Shown here: piece after piece, positions 17,393 to 26,418 of the stretch | How positions within the stretch are numbered: the first letter of the stretch is position 1 | Layout of the letters: each line of letters begins with the position of its first letter | Source: Kyrpidia spormannii | GTDB lineage: Bacteria; Bacillota; Bacilli; Kyrpidiales; Kyrpidiaceae | Assembly: GCF_002804065.1 (NCBI RefSeq) | Contig: NZ_CP024955.1 | Coordinates: forward strand, 2,542,001 to 2,606,000 | Length of the DNA: 64,000 bases | Direction of reading: 5' to 3' | The notes under the pieces: generated by a model | Told to the model about the DNA's origin: nothing | The model's input: only the letters and a program-made list of their open reading frames with translations | Database searches by the model: none | Made by a program: the position numbers and the translations under genes

Positions 17393-18298
17393 TCAACTTC
17401 CTGACTGATTTCCTAGTCCTGCGAGATACGAAGGATCCGTCAAGCCGTATTTTTCAAGAATTTGTTTCAAGCCTCCATTCGATTGTTCTTGAACCAGAAA
17501 CTTGTTGAGTTCATCCAAAAATCGCTTCGAATAATCTCCCTTCGCCACGCCATAGTACCCGGCCGGTGCCTGGTTCCCCTTTCCTGTAATCGATTCCGGA
17601 ACGGGTCCCAGAACCTTAATGTGCAAAGAAGGATTCTTTTTCACCGCCCACTCGGCGTACATCACCGGTTGAAACGTCGCGTCCACCCGCCCGGAAGACA
17701 GGGCAAGAAACGCTTCGTTGACACTGTTGTAGGACTGATTCACCGCTCCGGGAATCCTCGGGACGAAGGCCTGTTCAGCCGTGCCGGTGGCGGTGGCGAT
17801 CTTTTTCCCCTGTAGCCCTTCCACCGTGGCCGCCGGAATTCGCGGAAAGTCGGAATTTACAATAATTCCTTCTACATATTTAATCACAGGATTCGAGAAA
17901 GTCAGCACATCTTCGCGCTCCGGCGTTTTAAAGATGTTCGCAGTGATGTCATCTCGCTTCGAGGCCACCGACTGGATGGTGGCAGGAAAAGCCATGGAAT
18001 GAACCTCCAGTTTTGCCCCCAGTGTCGAAGCGAATTTGCTGAGGATGTCAATATCCACGCCGGACCACTGCTGAGTTGCCGGATCCTGATACTCCAAGGG
18101 TGGAAAGCTGGCCACTGCCACGCTCAAAACCTTGGACGACTTCACCTTATCGAGCAGATCCCCTGTCCCCGAGCCCTGCGGCGAACTGGAGGCACCACAG
18201 GCAGTCAGCGAGAGGAGAGCCGCTATGCTGAACATGCCCGCAGCCATCCTCCGCAATAACCGTTGACCCATTATCCGTTTCAGACCCCGTGATAACAT
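17393..18298 (-). CDS. Amino-acid ABC transporter substrate-binding lipoprotein
   Basis: About 301 residues, SBP_bac_3 type. Basic N-terminus and hydrophobic segment end in the lipobox LTAC-G, so it is anchored outside the membrane. The ligand-binding core begins SFPPLEYQDPATQQWSGVDI and continues with GLQGKKIATATGTAEQAFVP. Start ATG 18298 preferred (AAAGGGG 8 bp upstream) to GTG 18304. First gene of the importer operon; probably binds a polar amino acid, exact ligand unknown. Confidence 0.9.
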   Translation of the reverse strand: MLSRGLKRIMGQRLLRRMAAGMFSIAALLSLTACGASSSPQGSGTGDLLDKVKSSKVLSVAVASFPPLEYQDPATQQWSGVDIDILSKFASTLGAKLEVHSMAFPATIQSVASKRDDITANIFKTPEREDVLTFSNPVIKYVEGIIVNSDFPRIPAATVEGLQGKKIATATGTAEQAFVPRIPGAVNQSYNSVNEAFLALSSGRVDATFQPVMYAEWAVKKNPSLHIKVLGPVPESITGKGNQAPAGYYGVAKGDYSKRFLDELNKFLVQEQSNGGLKQILEKYGLTDPSYLAGLGNQSGS

Positions 18299-18389
18299 CT
18301 TCACACCCCTTTATGCCTCATGTCGATGCCGCACAGCCTTCAACAAGCCCTTTTCGCCAGGCAACTTCCATATAGTCCATGGCGTGGCG

Positions 18390-18426
18390 ACAACTTCATA
18401 TTAACATAAAGTTGTTGAATAGACAA
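18390..18426 (-). promoter_or_regulatory. Promoter with overlapping inverted repeat for the amino-acid importer
   Basis: Minus-strand TTGTCT (18421-18426) and TAATAT (18398-18403) are 17 bp apart. ACAACTT and AAGTTGT (18390-18396 and 18409-18415) form a 7-bp inverted repeat with a 12-bp spacer that brackets the -10 box, a good candidate operator. The regulator is not identifiable. Confidence 0.6.
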
Positions 18427-18468
18427 GGATAGACATCGTTTCTCCCGCGTAATCGGGAGTCCACTGAA

Positions 18469-19638
18469 CTATCCCCGCAGGGGAGTACGCCTTTCTTCTG
18501 TGCTCTCTGCCTCGGAGGGATCTACCGATGTAGAGGAGACATCGGGGGAGGGAGTGGAGGAAGATTCCTCGGGGTCCGGCAGTTTCATCTGGAGTGGCGT
18601 CTCAAAATACACCGATTGCGATGGGAAGGCGATCTCCACTCCGTGGCGTTCGAGAATTTCCATGATCTTCAAATTGATTTCCTCTTTTACCTGCAAATAC
18701 TCGGACCAAACGGTGGTTGTGGTGAAATAGTACACAAAGATATCCAAACTGCTCGCCCCGAACTGGTCAAAGTTCACCAAGATCGTTTCATTGTGGGTTT
18801 CGGGATGCTCGTGCAATAAGGCGCGAATCTCCTTCACACATTGTTCCAGTTTCTTTCTGGGGGTTCGATAGGATAGGCCGAGATGAAAGCTCACCTGGCG
18901 CTTCCCCATCCGAGCCCAGTTGGTAATGGGCTCACCGGCTAACAAGGAGTTGGGTACAGTGACCAGCGCCTGGGCAAAAGTGCGGACCTTCGTGCTCCGA
19001 AAGGTGATGTCCTCCACCGTTCCTTCTACGGAAGGCGTCTTAATCCAATCCCCGATGCTGAAGGGCCGCTCTGTAATGATCACAAACCCGGCAAAAAGGT
19101 TGGCCAGGGAGTCTTTGGCTGCCAACGCCAGAGCGAGCCCTCCCAATCCCAGCCCCGCCAGAAAGCTGCTTACCTGAAATCCCCACTCTTGGGCGACCAT
19201 CATGACCGCCAGGGCCACAATGAAAAAACGAATCACCCGGGTTAAAAAAGGTGCGACAATTCGGTCGAACTGGACGCGAAGGTGTCCGCCCAGATGCAAG
19301 AACAACGGTGTCACCTGAAACAATGCGTGGGCCACGACAATGATGATGAACGTATGAAGGGCTTGACCGAGCCAGCGAGGTTGCGGTTCATAAAAAATCA
19401 GAACGGCCAGGTAGAGCCCCACCCCCACCAAAAACCATCGGAGAGGCTTTTCCAAAGCCGCAAGCAGACCATCATCATACGTGTTGCTGGTCTTTCGGGC
19501 GAATCTCATCAGCGTGCGGACAACGAGTTTGCCGAACACCTTCTGAAAAACTAAAGCTGCACCTACAACGAGTAGGCTGAAAACGGCTCGCCACAGGATA
19601 GGGTCCAATTGAAGGATCTGCGCATAGAAGGCTTTCAT
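18469..19638 (-). CDS. Mechanosensitive ion channel, MscS family
   Basis: About 389 residues from ATG 19638 (MKAFYAQIL). Four N-terminal helices are followed by the pore helix SSFLAGLGLGGLALALAAKD, the hallmark of MscS TM3, then NLFAGFVIITERPFSIGDWI and the beta domain. The C-terminal 40 residues are acidic and Ser-rich, low complexity. It opens under membrane tension to release solutes in hypo-osmotic shock. Start chosen behind GTGGGGGAT; longer upstream readings are not family-like. Confidence 0.9.
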   Translation of the reverse strand: MKAFYAQILQLDPILWRAVFSLLVVGAALVFQKVFGKLVVRTLMRFARKTSNTYDDGLLAALEKPLRWFLVGVGLYLAVLIFYEPQPRWLGQALHTFIIIVVAHALFQVTPLFLHLGGHLRVQFDRIVAPFLTRVIRFFIVALAVMMVAQEWGFQVSSFLAGLGLGGLALALAAKDSLANLFAGFVIITERPFSIGDWIKTPSVEGTVEDITFRSTKVRTFAQALVTVPNSLLAGEPITNWARMGKRQVSFHLGLSYRTPRKKLEQCVKEIRALLHEHPETHNETILVNFDQFGASSLDIFVYYFTTTTVWSEYLQVKEEINLKIMEILERHGVEIAFPSQSVYFETPLQMKLPDPEESSSTPSPDVSSTSVDPSEAESTEERRTPLRG

Positions 19639-19875
19639 GTTCATATCCCCCACGACAGTTCGCATCTCGAACCTGTTTTTGCGATTAACTCTATCATCCC
19701 ATCTACAGACCTGATTGTCCAATAGCCGGGTGCATTCCACCGCCTTTCTCTTACCCATTCAAGCACACGGAAACTTTGGAAAGGATTTGGACAAGCGCGA
19801 ACCCGCCTTTAAGCCTTTTTTGCGAAGTCTCTTTATCGTGAAATCGAAGAGATTTTCGAGGGATGGATTGTGCGC

Positions 19876-20294
19876 ATGGATCCCACAAGGCGCGGATTTC
19901 TAAAGGCTCCTTTGGCCGGTTCCGCGTACATATTAACGGAAATTTTAGGTATTTCAAGGCTTGCTTAAGCCGCTGAAGCGACCCAAGGGGCAGATCTCGG
20001 GTTCGTCCCCAATTCACCCCGGGATTCGGGTTTCCTCAATCCGTGGCTTCGGGAGATCCCACAAGTACCGGAGCGATTTTGTGGACCCGGGTGGTCCCCA
20101 CAGTGGCTCAAGGAGTGAGCGCTACGAATTTTGATCCAAAGATGATTCAGTGGATCAGCCCGAGCCATCTTATATGGAGCGCCTACTCCGCCGGGGACAT
20201 CCGCTCCCGGTCCGGGGCGAATAAACGGCTTTTGTACCAGTGCGAAGTCCCGGAAGGCAAAGCCTCTATGGAGGTACTCGTTCACGCCCAATGA
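19876..20294 (+). pseudogene. Remnant of a PhoD-like alkaline phosphatase (TAT-exported)
   Basis: Starts MDPTRRGFLKAPLAGSAYIL, a twin-arginine signal, then hits TAA at 19966. Past it, in a different frame, comes GFPQSVASGDPTSTGAILWT, the N-terminal PhoD motif, ending after VEVLVHAQ-like sequence at 20294. So one nonsense codon, one frameshift near 20030 and loss of the whole catalytic domain. Only about 120 of roughly 500 family residues remain. The rest of 19639-20532 holds no other gene. Confidence 0.75.
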
Positions 20295-20343
20295 TCTGCC
20301 GATCGCGCAGGAGGCCATGAACTCCCGAGTGCTTTGATGCCTG

Positions 20344-20368
20344 CCCGGCCACCCGAGCCGGGTTTTTT
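20344..20368 (+). terminator. Intrinsic terminator downstream of the phoD remnant
   Basis: CCCGGC (20344-20349) pairs with GCCGGG (20357-20362) followed by TTTTTT. It presumably ended the original phoD transcript. Confidence 0.7.
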
Positions 20369-20496
20369 GTCTGGATCGTGCCAATGGATGAAACTCCTCA
20401 CATACAACTCAGTCACTTCCGTGTTATAATAGGCTCTACAACGTTCACTTATTTTTCACAATTCGCCGCCGCCCAATCCTGTATACTCATGATAGG

Positions 20497-20515
20497 GTTA
20501 ATGATAACGTTTCTC
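20497..20515 (+). promoter_or_regulatory. Fur box upstream of feoAB
   Basis: The 19-mer GTTAATGATAACGTTTCTC matches the GATAATGATAATCATTATC Fur consensus at 14 of 19 positions. It lies 10 bp after a possible -10 box (TATACT, 20482-20487) and 17 bp before the feoA start; another TATAAT lies at 20425-20430. Iron-dependent repression of feoAB is the expected result. Confidence 0.65.
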
Positions 20516-20532
20516 AATTGAGGTGGTTCCCA

Positions 20533-20769
20533 ATGACATTGAACGACTGCCCACCCGGAACACTTTGTACAGTGATCGATGTCCTCGCTCCTAAGGACGG
20601 ACACCGCCACCGCCTCATGGAACTCGGCCTCGTACCCGGCACCGACCTGAGGGTGGTGCGCCGGGCCCCGTTCGGCGATCCGCTGGTGATTCACGTCCGC
20701 GGCGTTCAGCTGGGGATCCGCCGAAAAGATGCCCGGTTCATACAAGTGGAGACGGAGCGACGGCCGTGA
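20533..20769 (+). CDS. feoA: Ferrous iron transport protein A
   Basis: 78-residue SH3-like cytosolic protein that stimulates FeoB. Motifs: HRHRLMELGLVPGTDLRVVR (about 25-44) and GDPLVIHVRGVQLGIRRKDA. Start ATG 20533 behind GAGGTGG. It overlaps feoB by 4 bp (GTGA). Confidence 0.93.
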   Translation: MTLNDCPPGTLCTVIDVLAPKDGHRHRLMELGLVPGTDLRVVRRAPFGDPLVIHVRGVQLGIRRKDARFIQVETERRP

Positions 20770-22802
20770 AATCCGCGCAGCAGCCTGCGGAGGTTCGCGG
20801 CCCGGTGGCTCTCTCCACCATTGCCCTGGCGGGGAATCCCAACACCGGGAAAACCTCACTGTTCAACCTTTTGACAGGAACCCGCCAGTACGTCGGGAAC
20901 TGGCCCGGGGTGACGGTGGAGAAAAAAGAGGGCCTGTGCAAAGATTTGCCGGGATGTTGGGTGGTGGACCTGCCGGGAACGTACAGCCTCGCAGCCCGGT
21001 CCCCGGAGGAGCGGGTGGCGGTGGAATACCTGTTGTACCAAGGTCCTTCGGCGGTCGTCAACGTGGTGGACGCCTCAAGTTTAGAACGACATTTGTATTT
21101 TACTGCCCAGCTGTTGGAGATGGGGTTGCCCGTGGTGGTCGTCCTCAACATGATGGACACGGCGGCCGCCCGGGGTTTCAACATCGACGTTTCTCTGCTG
21201 GAACAGCGCCTGGGGGCCCCTGTGGTGCCAATGACCGCCCGGCGGGGGATTGGAAAAGAGCAGTTGATTCGTCGCCTACAGAGCGAAGTCACGCCTGCTG
21301 CCTTCGTCCTGCCCTACCCGCGGTCTGTGGCAGCGGTGGTGGCCCGGGCGGAAGCCGCCCTGGCGGCCCTGCCAGAACCTTTGGCCGGACGCCGCCGGGC
21401 CCTGGCCGTCATGGCCCTGGAAGGAAACCCAGCCGTAATAGCGGCTTTGGAACAGGCGCTGCCCCCGACCGCGGTGGCAACCCTGGCGAACCTTCGCAAG
21501 GAGTTTACAGAGAGCGGAGAGCGAATCCGCCAGGCCCGGCACGAATGGGCGGCCCAGACGGCCCGGGAAGTCGTGGCAAGCGGGGGACAATTGCAAGGAG
21601 AGCGGACGTGGAGTGATCGGCTCGATCGCTGGCTCTTGCACCCGATTCTCGGGGTCCCGTTGTTCCTGGCAGTTCTCTTTCTTTTGTTCCAAGTGACTTT
21701 TAGCTGGGTGGGAACCCCCCTGTCGGATGCCATGGACAGTGCAATCAGCGGCCCTATAGCGGCGGGACTTCAAGCCGCTTTGGAAGCCATGGGAAGCCCC
21801 GGGTGGTTTACGGATCTCATGATCCAAGGCATCCTGGGGGGCGTGGGAGCGGTGTTGGTGTTCATTCCCCAGATCGCCGTACTGTTTCTCGGTCTGTCCT
21901 TTTTGGAGGATTCCGGTTACATGGCCCGGGCGGCGGTGATTACCGACCGGGTCATGCAAGCCGTGGGGTTGGGAGGGCGGTCCTTCATTCCCATGGTACT
22001 CGGTTTCGGGTGTAACGTCCCCGCCATCATGGCCACCCGCACCTTGGAGGACCCCCGGGCGCGGCTGGTGACGGTCCTGGCCATTCCGTTCATGTCCTGC
22101 TCGGCCCGGTTGTCCGTCTACGCCCTCCTTGTCCCGGCCTTCTTTGCCCGGCACCAGGCGGAGGTCGTGTTCTTGTTGTACTTGGTCGGCGTGGCGGCAG
22201 CCCTGGGGACAGCGTGGCTGTTGGGGAGGCTGGTTGGAACCGGCGACTCGCTCTTTGTCATGGAGCTGCCGCCTTACCACGCCCCCACCGCCCGAAACCT
22301 CACTTTGCATACGTGGGACAAGGTGAAGGGGTTCTTGCGCAAGGCGGGAACGATTATTTTTTCCGTGTCGGTGTTGTTGTGGTTTCTCGGGAGGTTTTCG
22401 TTTCAGGGAACCGTGCCCGTGGAGCACAGTTTTCTCGCCGGGCTCGGGGGATGGATCGCCCCCTTGTTCGCGCCGATGGATTTTGCCACCTGGCAGGCCG
22501 GCGTGGCCTTGATCACGGGATTTTTAGCGAAAGAATTGGTGGTGGCCACGATGGGAGTGGCCTACGGCGCGGGAGAGGCGGCGGGGGGACTCACGGCGCT
22601 GTTGCAAGGAGCGTTCACCCCGGCATCGGCGCTGGCGTTTTTATTTTTCGTCCTGTTGTACACGCCGTGTCTCTCCACCGTGGCGGTGATACGCCGGGAA
22701 ACAGGGTCCTGGAAATGGACGGCCGCCTCGGTGGTGTACAGTGTAAGTCTGGCTTGGGTAGTTTCGCTGGGGGTCTACCATATCGCCAGGTGGTGGATAT
22801 GA
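20766..22802 (+). CDS. feoB: Ferrous iron transporter FeoB
   Basis: 678 residues. The cytosolic G domain has G1 GNPNTGKTS (about 22-30), G3 DLPGTYSL and G4 NMMD; it is followed by a helical GDI domain and about eight membrane helices with Gate motifs (GFGCNVPAIMATRTLEDPRA; SCSARLSVYALLVPAFF). GTG start inside the feoA stop. Imports Fe2+ with GTP-dependent gating. Complete and in operon with feoA and the cysteine-rich partner. Confidence 0.95.
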   Translation: MKSAQQPAEVRGPVALSTIALAGNPNTGKTSLFNLLTGTRQYVGNWPGVTVEKKEGLCKDLPGCWVVDLPGTYSLAARSPEERVAVEYLLYQGPSAVVNVVDASSLERHLYFTAQLLEMGLPVVVVLNMMDTAAARGFNIDVSLLEQRLGAPVVPMTARRGIGKEQLIRRLQSEVTPAAFVLPYPRSVAAVVARAEAALAALPEPLAGRRRALAVMALEGNPAVIAALEQALPPTAVATLANLRKEFTESGERIRQARHEWAAQTAREVVASGGQLQGERTWSDRLDRWLLHPILGVPLFLAVLFLLFQVTFSWVGTPLSDAMDSAISGPIAAGLQAALEAMGSPGWFTDLMIQGILGGVGAVLVFIPQIAVLFLGLSFLEDSGYMARAAVITDRVMQAVGLGGRSFIPMVLGFGCNVPAIMATRTLEDPRARLVTVLAIPFMSCSARLSVYALLVPAFFARHQAEVVFLLYLVGVAAALGTAWLLGRLVGTGDSLFVMELPPYHAPTARNLTLHTWDKVKGFLRKAGTIIFSVSVLLWFLGRFSFQGTVPVEHSFLAGLGGWIAPLFAPMDFATWQAGVALITGFLAKELVVATMGVAYGAGEAAGGLTALLQGAFTPASALAFLFFVLLYTPCLSTVAVIRRETGSWKWTAASVVYSVSLAWVVSLGVYHIARWWI

Positions 22803-22877
22803 GACACAAAAAGGCCGGCCGCACAGTCTGAAAGGCGGTTCCATGTGTAGGTAGAATCACAGAAAGGTGGAGAGTCA

Positions 22878-23090
22878 ATGGTCTATATCGTGATCGCCGC
22901 CGTCCTTGGATATGCGGCCTGGCAGTTGGTCCGCCTCTTTCACCGGACCCGCTCCGGTGGATGCGCCGCAGGATGTGACCAGTGCAACGGCTGCGCCCTT
23001 GGCCAAAGTGCGGGCCAATTTCAAAACAGCGCTCGGAAATCTTTTATTCAGCTCGATGAAATCCCCCTTGACCCGGGCAAACGGGAGTAA
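22878..23090 (+). CDS. FeoB-associated Cys-rich membrane protein
   Basis: 70 residues: one N-terminal helix (VYIVIAAVLGYAAWQLVRLF) and a cysteine cluster CAAGCDQCNGC. This is the small partner often found after feoB in place of feoC; its role in iron delivery is not established. Strong AGAAAGGTGGAG ribosome site. Confidence 0.85.
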   Translation: MVYIVIAAVLGYAAWQLVRLFHRTRSGGCAAGCDQCNGCALGQSAGQFQNSARKSFIQLDEIPLDPGKRE

Positions 23091-23117
23091 CGGGCCCCGC
23101 CCAGGAAACCAAAACCG

Positions 23118-23429
23118 TCACTTTTCTCCGACCCGGGGAGGTACGAGAACCAGAGCGAGTACTGCGTCTTCCAAGGACTCCACGCGGTGCGGCACTCCGG
23201 GTCCGACGGCGATCATTTCGGCCGGCCCCAGTGTCAGCGGCCCTCCCCCCGGTTCAAAAGCCTCAAAAACCACTCGGCCCCGCAGAACAAAGGCGAGCAA
23301 GTGAGCATCCACCCGGTGTTTGTCTAAAACTCGTCCGGCGGGCAAGCTGAGTTGTATCACCCGGGCCGGTCCGCCTTGGGCGACTCGCCTGGTGAGCTCC
23401 TCGGCCATTTGAAAACGATGGTGTTCCAT
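23118..23429 (-). CDS. Small cupin-domain protein
   Basis: 103 residues, single beta-barrel. The segment from VLDKHRVDAHLLAFVLRGRV to MIAVGPGVPHRVESLEDAV gives both cupin motifs, including PHRVE in motif 2, although motif 1 lacks the usual HxH pair (only DAHLL). Convergent with feoB operon. Function unknown; metal binding may be weak. Confidence 0.75.
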   Translation of the reverse strand: MEHHRFQMAEELTRRVAQGGPARVIQLSLPAGRVLDKHRVDAHLLAFVLRGRVVFEAFEPGGGPLTLGPAEMIAVGPGVPHRVESLEDAVLALVLVPPRVGEK

Positions 23430-23569
23430 GCCACTCCCCCCTCGGTTTCACGTCACCATCAGGATAACGGACGCCCATTAAGGTCGTGGTAACGCGGCTC
23501 ACAGGAGGACCAGCGTTCCTTATCGCTGGCCCTGGCGCATGGAAATCCGCGGTTTCAAGCAACCTGCTT

Positions 23570-25054
23570 TCACCGATTCTGGGGAGGATTATCGGGCTGC
23601 AGGATCTGTCGGGCCTGCTGGTGAATGAGGGCGATCTGCTGGGCAATGGCTTCATCGTAACCCGGGCACTGGCCGTACAAATCTGTGTACCGGGCCTTCG
23701 CCTCGGCGATCCGCCCGGTCAGCCCGCATATGTTCGCCTGGAGGAGATCGGCTTTCCAGGCGTGAATATCCGCATCTAAGTTGACCAACCCGGCGTAGTT
23801 GTCCCCTTGGGCCCGAAGGCGGCGCAGATCCTCTTCGGCAGCCTGGAGAAGCTGCTTCGCCTTTTCCACCCGAACATGGGCCAAGTAGTAGTGCGAATCC
23901 GGAAACTGGGGGTCTGTTTCCTGCATCCGCTCGGCCACCCTCTCCGCTTCGTCGTAGGCGGACTGAAACAGATACGCCTGAACCAACAACCTCTGGATCT
24001 CCAGAAGCGCCCCGAATCCCGGCGTGGTCTTGGCCCGTTCCTCCGCAGCCAGGAGAAGGCTCGTCCCTTTTTTAACGTCGCCGGCGGAAAGGACTTCCCG
24101 CCCCAGGTACATCAACCAGGTCGGGTCTGCGGGTTCTTCTTGCACCATTTGGTTCAAGAGGCGAATATTCCTCTGCAGCTTGGCGCGAATATCTGTATTT
24201 GCCGGATCGTAGCCGTCGTGCAGGATTCGAATCGTCACCAGGTAGTCCCGGGTTCTCAAGTCTGTGTAGCGGTTGCCTTTCACAGGAGCAATCTGTTCGT
24301 GAATCCGACCGTGAAAGCGCAGATCCCCTCGCCGGGGGAACAGGCGGGGAACGTTCATGGCGATGGAAGTCGTGGAGCCCAGGCGGTTGATAATCATCGG
24401 ATGAAGAACCGGGGTTGGGGTGACGGCATCCAGCATGGCAGCAGCTTCCCGGATCAACGGTTTATCATCGGGGTGCACCCATTCGTCGGCATCGATCCAA
24501 AGCACCCAATCGGCAGCAATGTTGTCAAGGCCAAAATTCCGCGCTGCGGCAAAATCATCGTTCCACGCATAAAACAGGACCCGCACGCCCGGAAAAGTCT
24601 CGGCAACAGCGGCCGTATCATCGGTGGAACCCGTATCCACCACCAGGATTTCGTCCACCGCCCCCTTCAAACTTTCCAGGCAACGGCCGATGCTCCGGGA
24701 CTCATTCTTCGCCACAATCACCGCCGCAACCGTCGGAACCCGCGGCCAGGCCAAAAGTTGCTCCACGAGAGGGTGACTGCGACCGTTATCCAAGATCGGG
24801 TCTCCTTCTTCAGCCGGAGCATTCCAGCGGGCCAGTTGTTTTTGCGGATGAAACAAGTAAGCCCTGCGAAACGCCTTTCGTGCGGAGGTGCCGTATCCTT
24901 GGCGCAACAGGGCTTCCCCCAGGATCTCCCATGCCGTCGTATCCGCCGGGTCAGCCCGGAGTGCCTTGAATCCGAGTCGCTCGACTTTGATCCAGTCTTT
25001 CTCCTCCAGCGCCCGGCGCATTTCCTCATGAGGCGGAACCATCGGCCCCCGCAT
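23570..25054 (-). CDS. Family 2 glycosyltransferase with TPR-like repeats
   Basis: 494 residues. N-terminal TPR-like helices (about 8-80), then a GT-A domain: AAVIVAKNESRSIGRCLESL (about 109-128), VVDTGSTDDT with the nucleotide-binding Asp, and WVLWIDADEW, the DxD motif. The C-terminal 170 residues are again TPR-like (AYLFQSAYDEAERVAERMQE and repeats). This architecture is common in Bacillales SunS-like or spore/cell-surface glycosyltransferases. The upstream region 25055-25292 shows nothing else. Confidence 0.87.
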   Translation of the reverse strand: MRGPMVPPHEEMRRALEEKDWIKVERLGFKALRADPADTTAWEILGEALLRQGYGTSARKAFRRAYLFHPQKQLARWNAPAEEGDPILDNGRSHPLVEQLLAWPRVPTVAAVIVAKNESRSIGRCLESLKGAVDEILVVDTGSTDDTAAVAETFPGVRVLFYAWNDDFAAARNFGLDNIAADWVLWIDADEWVHPDDKPLIREAAAMLDAVTPTPVLHPMIINRLGSTTSIAMNVPRLFPRRGDLRFHGRIHEQIAPVKGNRYTDLRTRDYLVTIRILHDGYDPANTDIRAKLQRNIRLLNQMVQEEPADPTWLMYLGREVLSAGDVKKGTSLLLAAEERAKTTPGFGALLEIQRLLVQAYLFQSAYDEAERVAERMQETDPQFPDSHYYLAHVRVEKAKQLLQAAEEDLRRLRAQGDNYAGLVNLDADIHAWKADLLQANICGLTGRIAEAKARYTDLYGQCPGYDEAIAQQIALIHQQARQILQPDNPPQNR

Positions 25055-25292
25055 GCACGTCCCTCCATCCCGGGTTTCACCGGCTTTAGGCGAAGATCCC
25101 GGTCAATTTCACCTTCCTTTTTATGAAACGCCACTTGACCGCGGTCGTCAAGCCGACCCCTCGTTCACCCGCGGCGCTGATCCACGCCAAGTGGCGTCGA
25201 ACTTTTCATTGACACCTCATTTTTGAATACGATAACGTACAATTACGGATGGGTGACTCTCCTCATGTCGTGCCATAAAGGTGATCTGAGTT

Positions 25293-25596
25293 GTGAAGAT
25301 TCAGCCTATTCTGGCCCTGCTTGTGGTCGTCGCGGCCGTGATGGTAGCGGCCGGTGGACTGATTTCATTATATAAAACGGATCAAGCCACAGCCTTTCAA
25401 GGCATCCTCGATCTATACGGGCCGAACCTGGCTCCAACGAGGTTCCGTTCCTCTGAATGGGGAATGGGAGTTTTACTGGAAGCAATTGCTGACCCCGGCG
25501 GATTTTGAACCGGGCCATCTTTCCCTTGTACCCGCCTACATACAAGTACCCCGGACCTGGCAGGGGCAAAGGGCGAAGGGAGGGATCCCAGGATGA
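25293..25596 (+). pseudogene. Remnant of a 7TMR-DISM-type sensor kinase N-terminus
   Basis: Begins with GTG behind AAAGGTGATCT, an uncleaved hydrophobic helix, then AFQGILDLYGPNLAPTRFR. After a +1 shift near 25450 the other frame reads LNGEWEFYWKQLLTPADFEP and then VPAYIQVPRTWQGQ, the typical 7TMR-DISM extracellular type 2 motif (GEWEFYW...LLxPxDF...VPxxW), and stops at 25596, overlapping the response-regulator ATG by ATGA. The membrane and kinase parts are missing. Original partner of the interrupted regulator that follows. Confidence 0.7.
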
Positions 25597-25731
25597 AGTC
25601 GAGTCCTTCGGTACTGGTCGTCGATGACGACCCGGAAGTCAGGGCACTGGTGGAGTTGTACCTCAACCGCCACGGTTACCGGAGGTTAAAAATAGATATA
25701 CATTAACCTTGTTTCATGGTAATATATAGTC

Positions 25732-26418
25732 ATGAAAGACACACAGTATCTTCCTATTGGGAAAGTGGCAAAGATGCTGGGACTGAGCGTGCAGACGATC
25801 CGTCGCTGGGAAAAGGCCGGGAAGATTCATTCCATTCGTTCGCCGGGGAACCACAGGCTGTTCGACATCGAGGAGGTGAAGCGGCTTTTGGGAAAAGCGG
25901 CCGGGGACCGGACGGCGATCTACGCCCGGGTATCTTCGGCCAAGCAAAAGGCGGACGGCAATCTCCAGCGGCAACGGGAACGGCTGGAGCGGTACGCGGA
26001 AGAACGCGGGTACGATGTGGTCCGGGTATTTTCCGAACAGGCGTCAGGAGTGAGCGACAACCGGAAACAACTGGCGGCCCTGCTCAAACTCGCCGAAGAC
26101 GGGGAGATCGACCGGGTGCTGATCGAATACCCGGACAGGCTGGCCCGGTTCGGCTATCGGTATCTGGAGCGGTTTTTCGAGAGTCACGGGGTGACGGTCG
26201 AGTCCACCCACAAGACCGAGCCGAAGACATCCCAGCAGGAGCTGGTGGAGGATCTGTTGACGATCATCACCGTGTTTTCAGCCCGGATGTACGGCAAGCG
26301 GTCCCAGGAATTCCGTGACAAGGTCCAAAAAGTCATGAACGAGATGGGAGGTGAGGGCACTGGCCGCGGTCATCAAGACGATCCGGATCGGGATTCACAG
26401 GGAGGTCCATCGGTGTAA
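25732..26418 (+). CDS. tnpA: IS607 serine recombinase/transposase TnpA
   Basis: 228 residues. MerR-type HTH at the N-terminus (IGKVAKMLGLSVQTIRRWEK, about 9-28), then the resolvase domain with IYARVSSAKQ (catalytic Ser) and LIEYPDRLARFGYRYL. The C-terminus overlaps tnpB by 68 bp in another frame. Mediates excision and integration of the element. Confidence 0.93.
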   Translation: MKDTQYLPIGKVAKMLGLSVQTIRRWEKAGKIHSIRSPGNHRLFDIEEVKRLLGKAAGDRTAIYARVSSAKQKADGNLQRQRERLERYAEERGYDVVRVFSEQASGVSDNRKQLAALLKLAEDGEIDRVLIEYPDRLARFGYRYLERFFESHGVTVESTHKTEPKTSQQELVEDLLTIITVFSARMYGKRSQEFRDKVQKVMNEMGGEGTGRGHQDDPDRDSQGGPSV

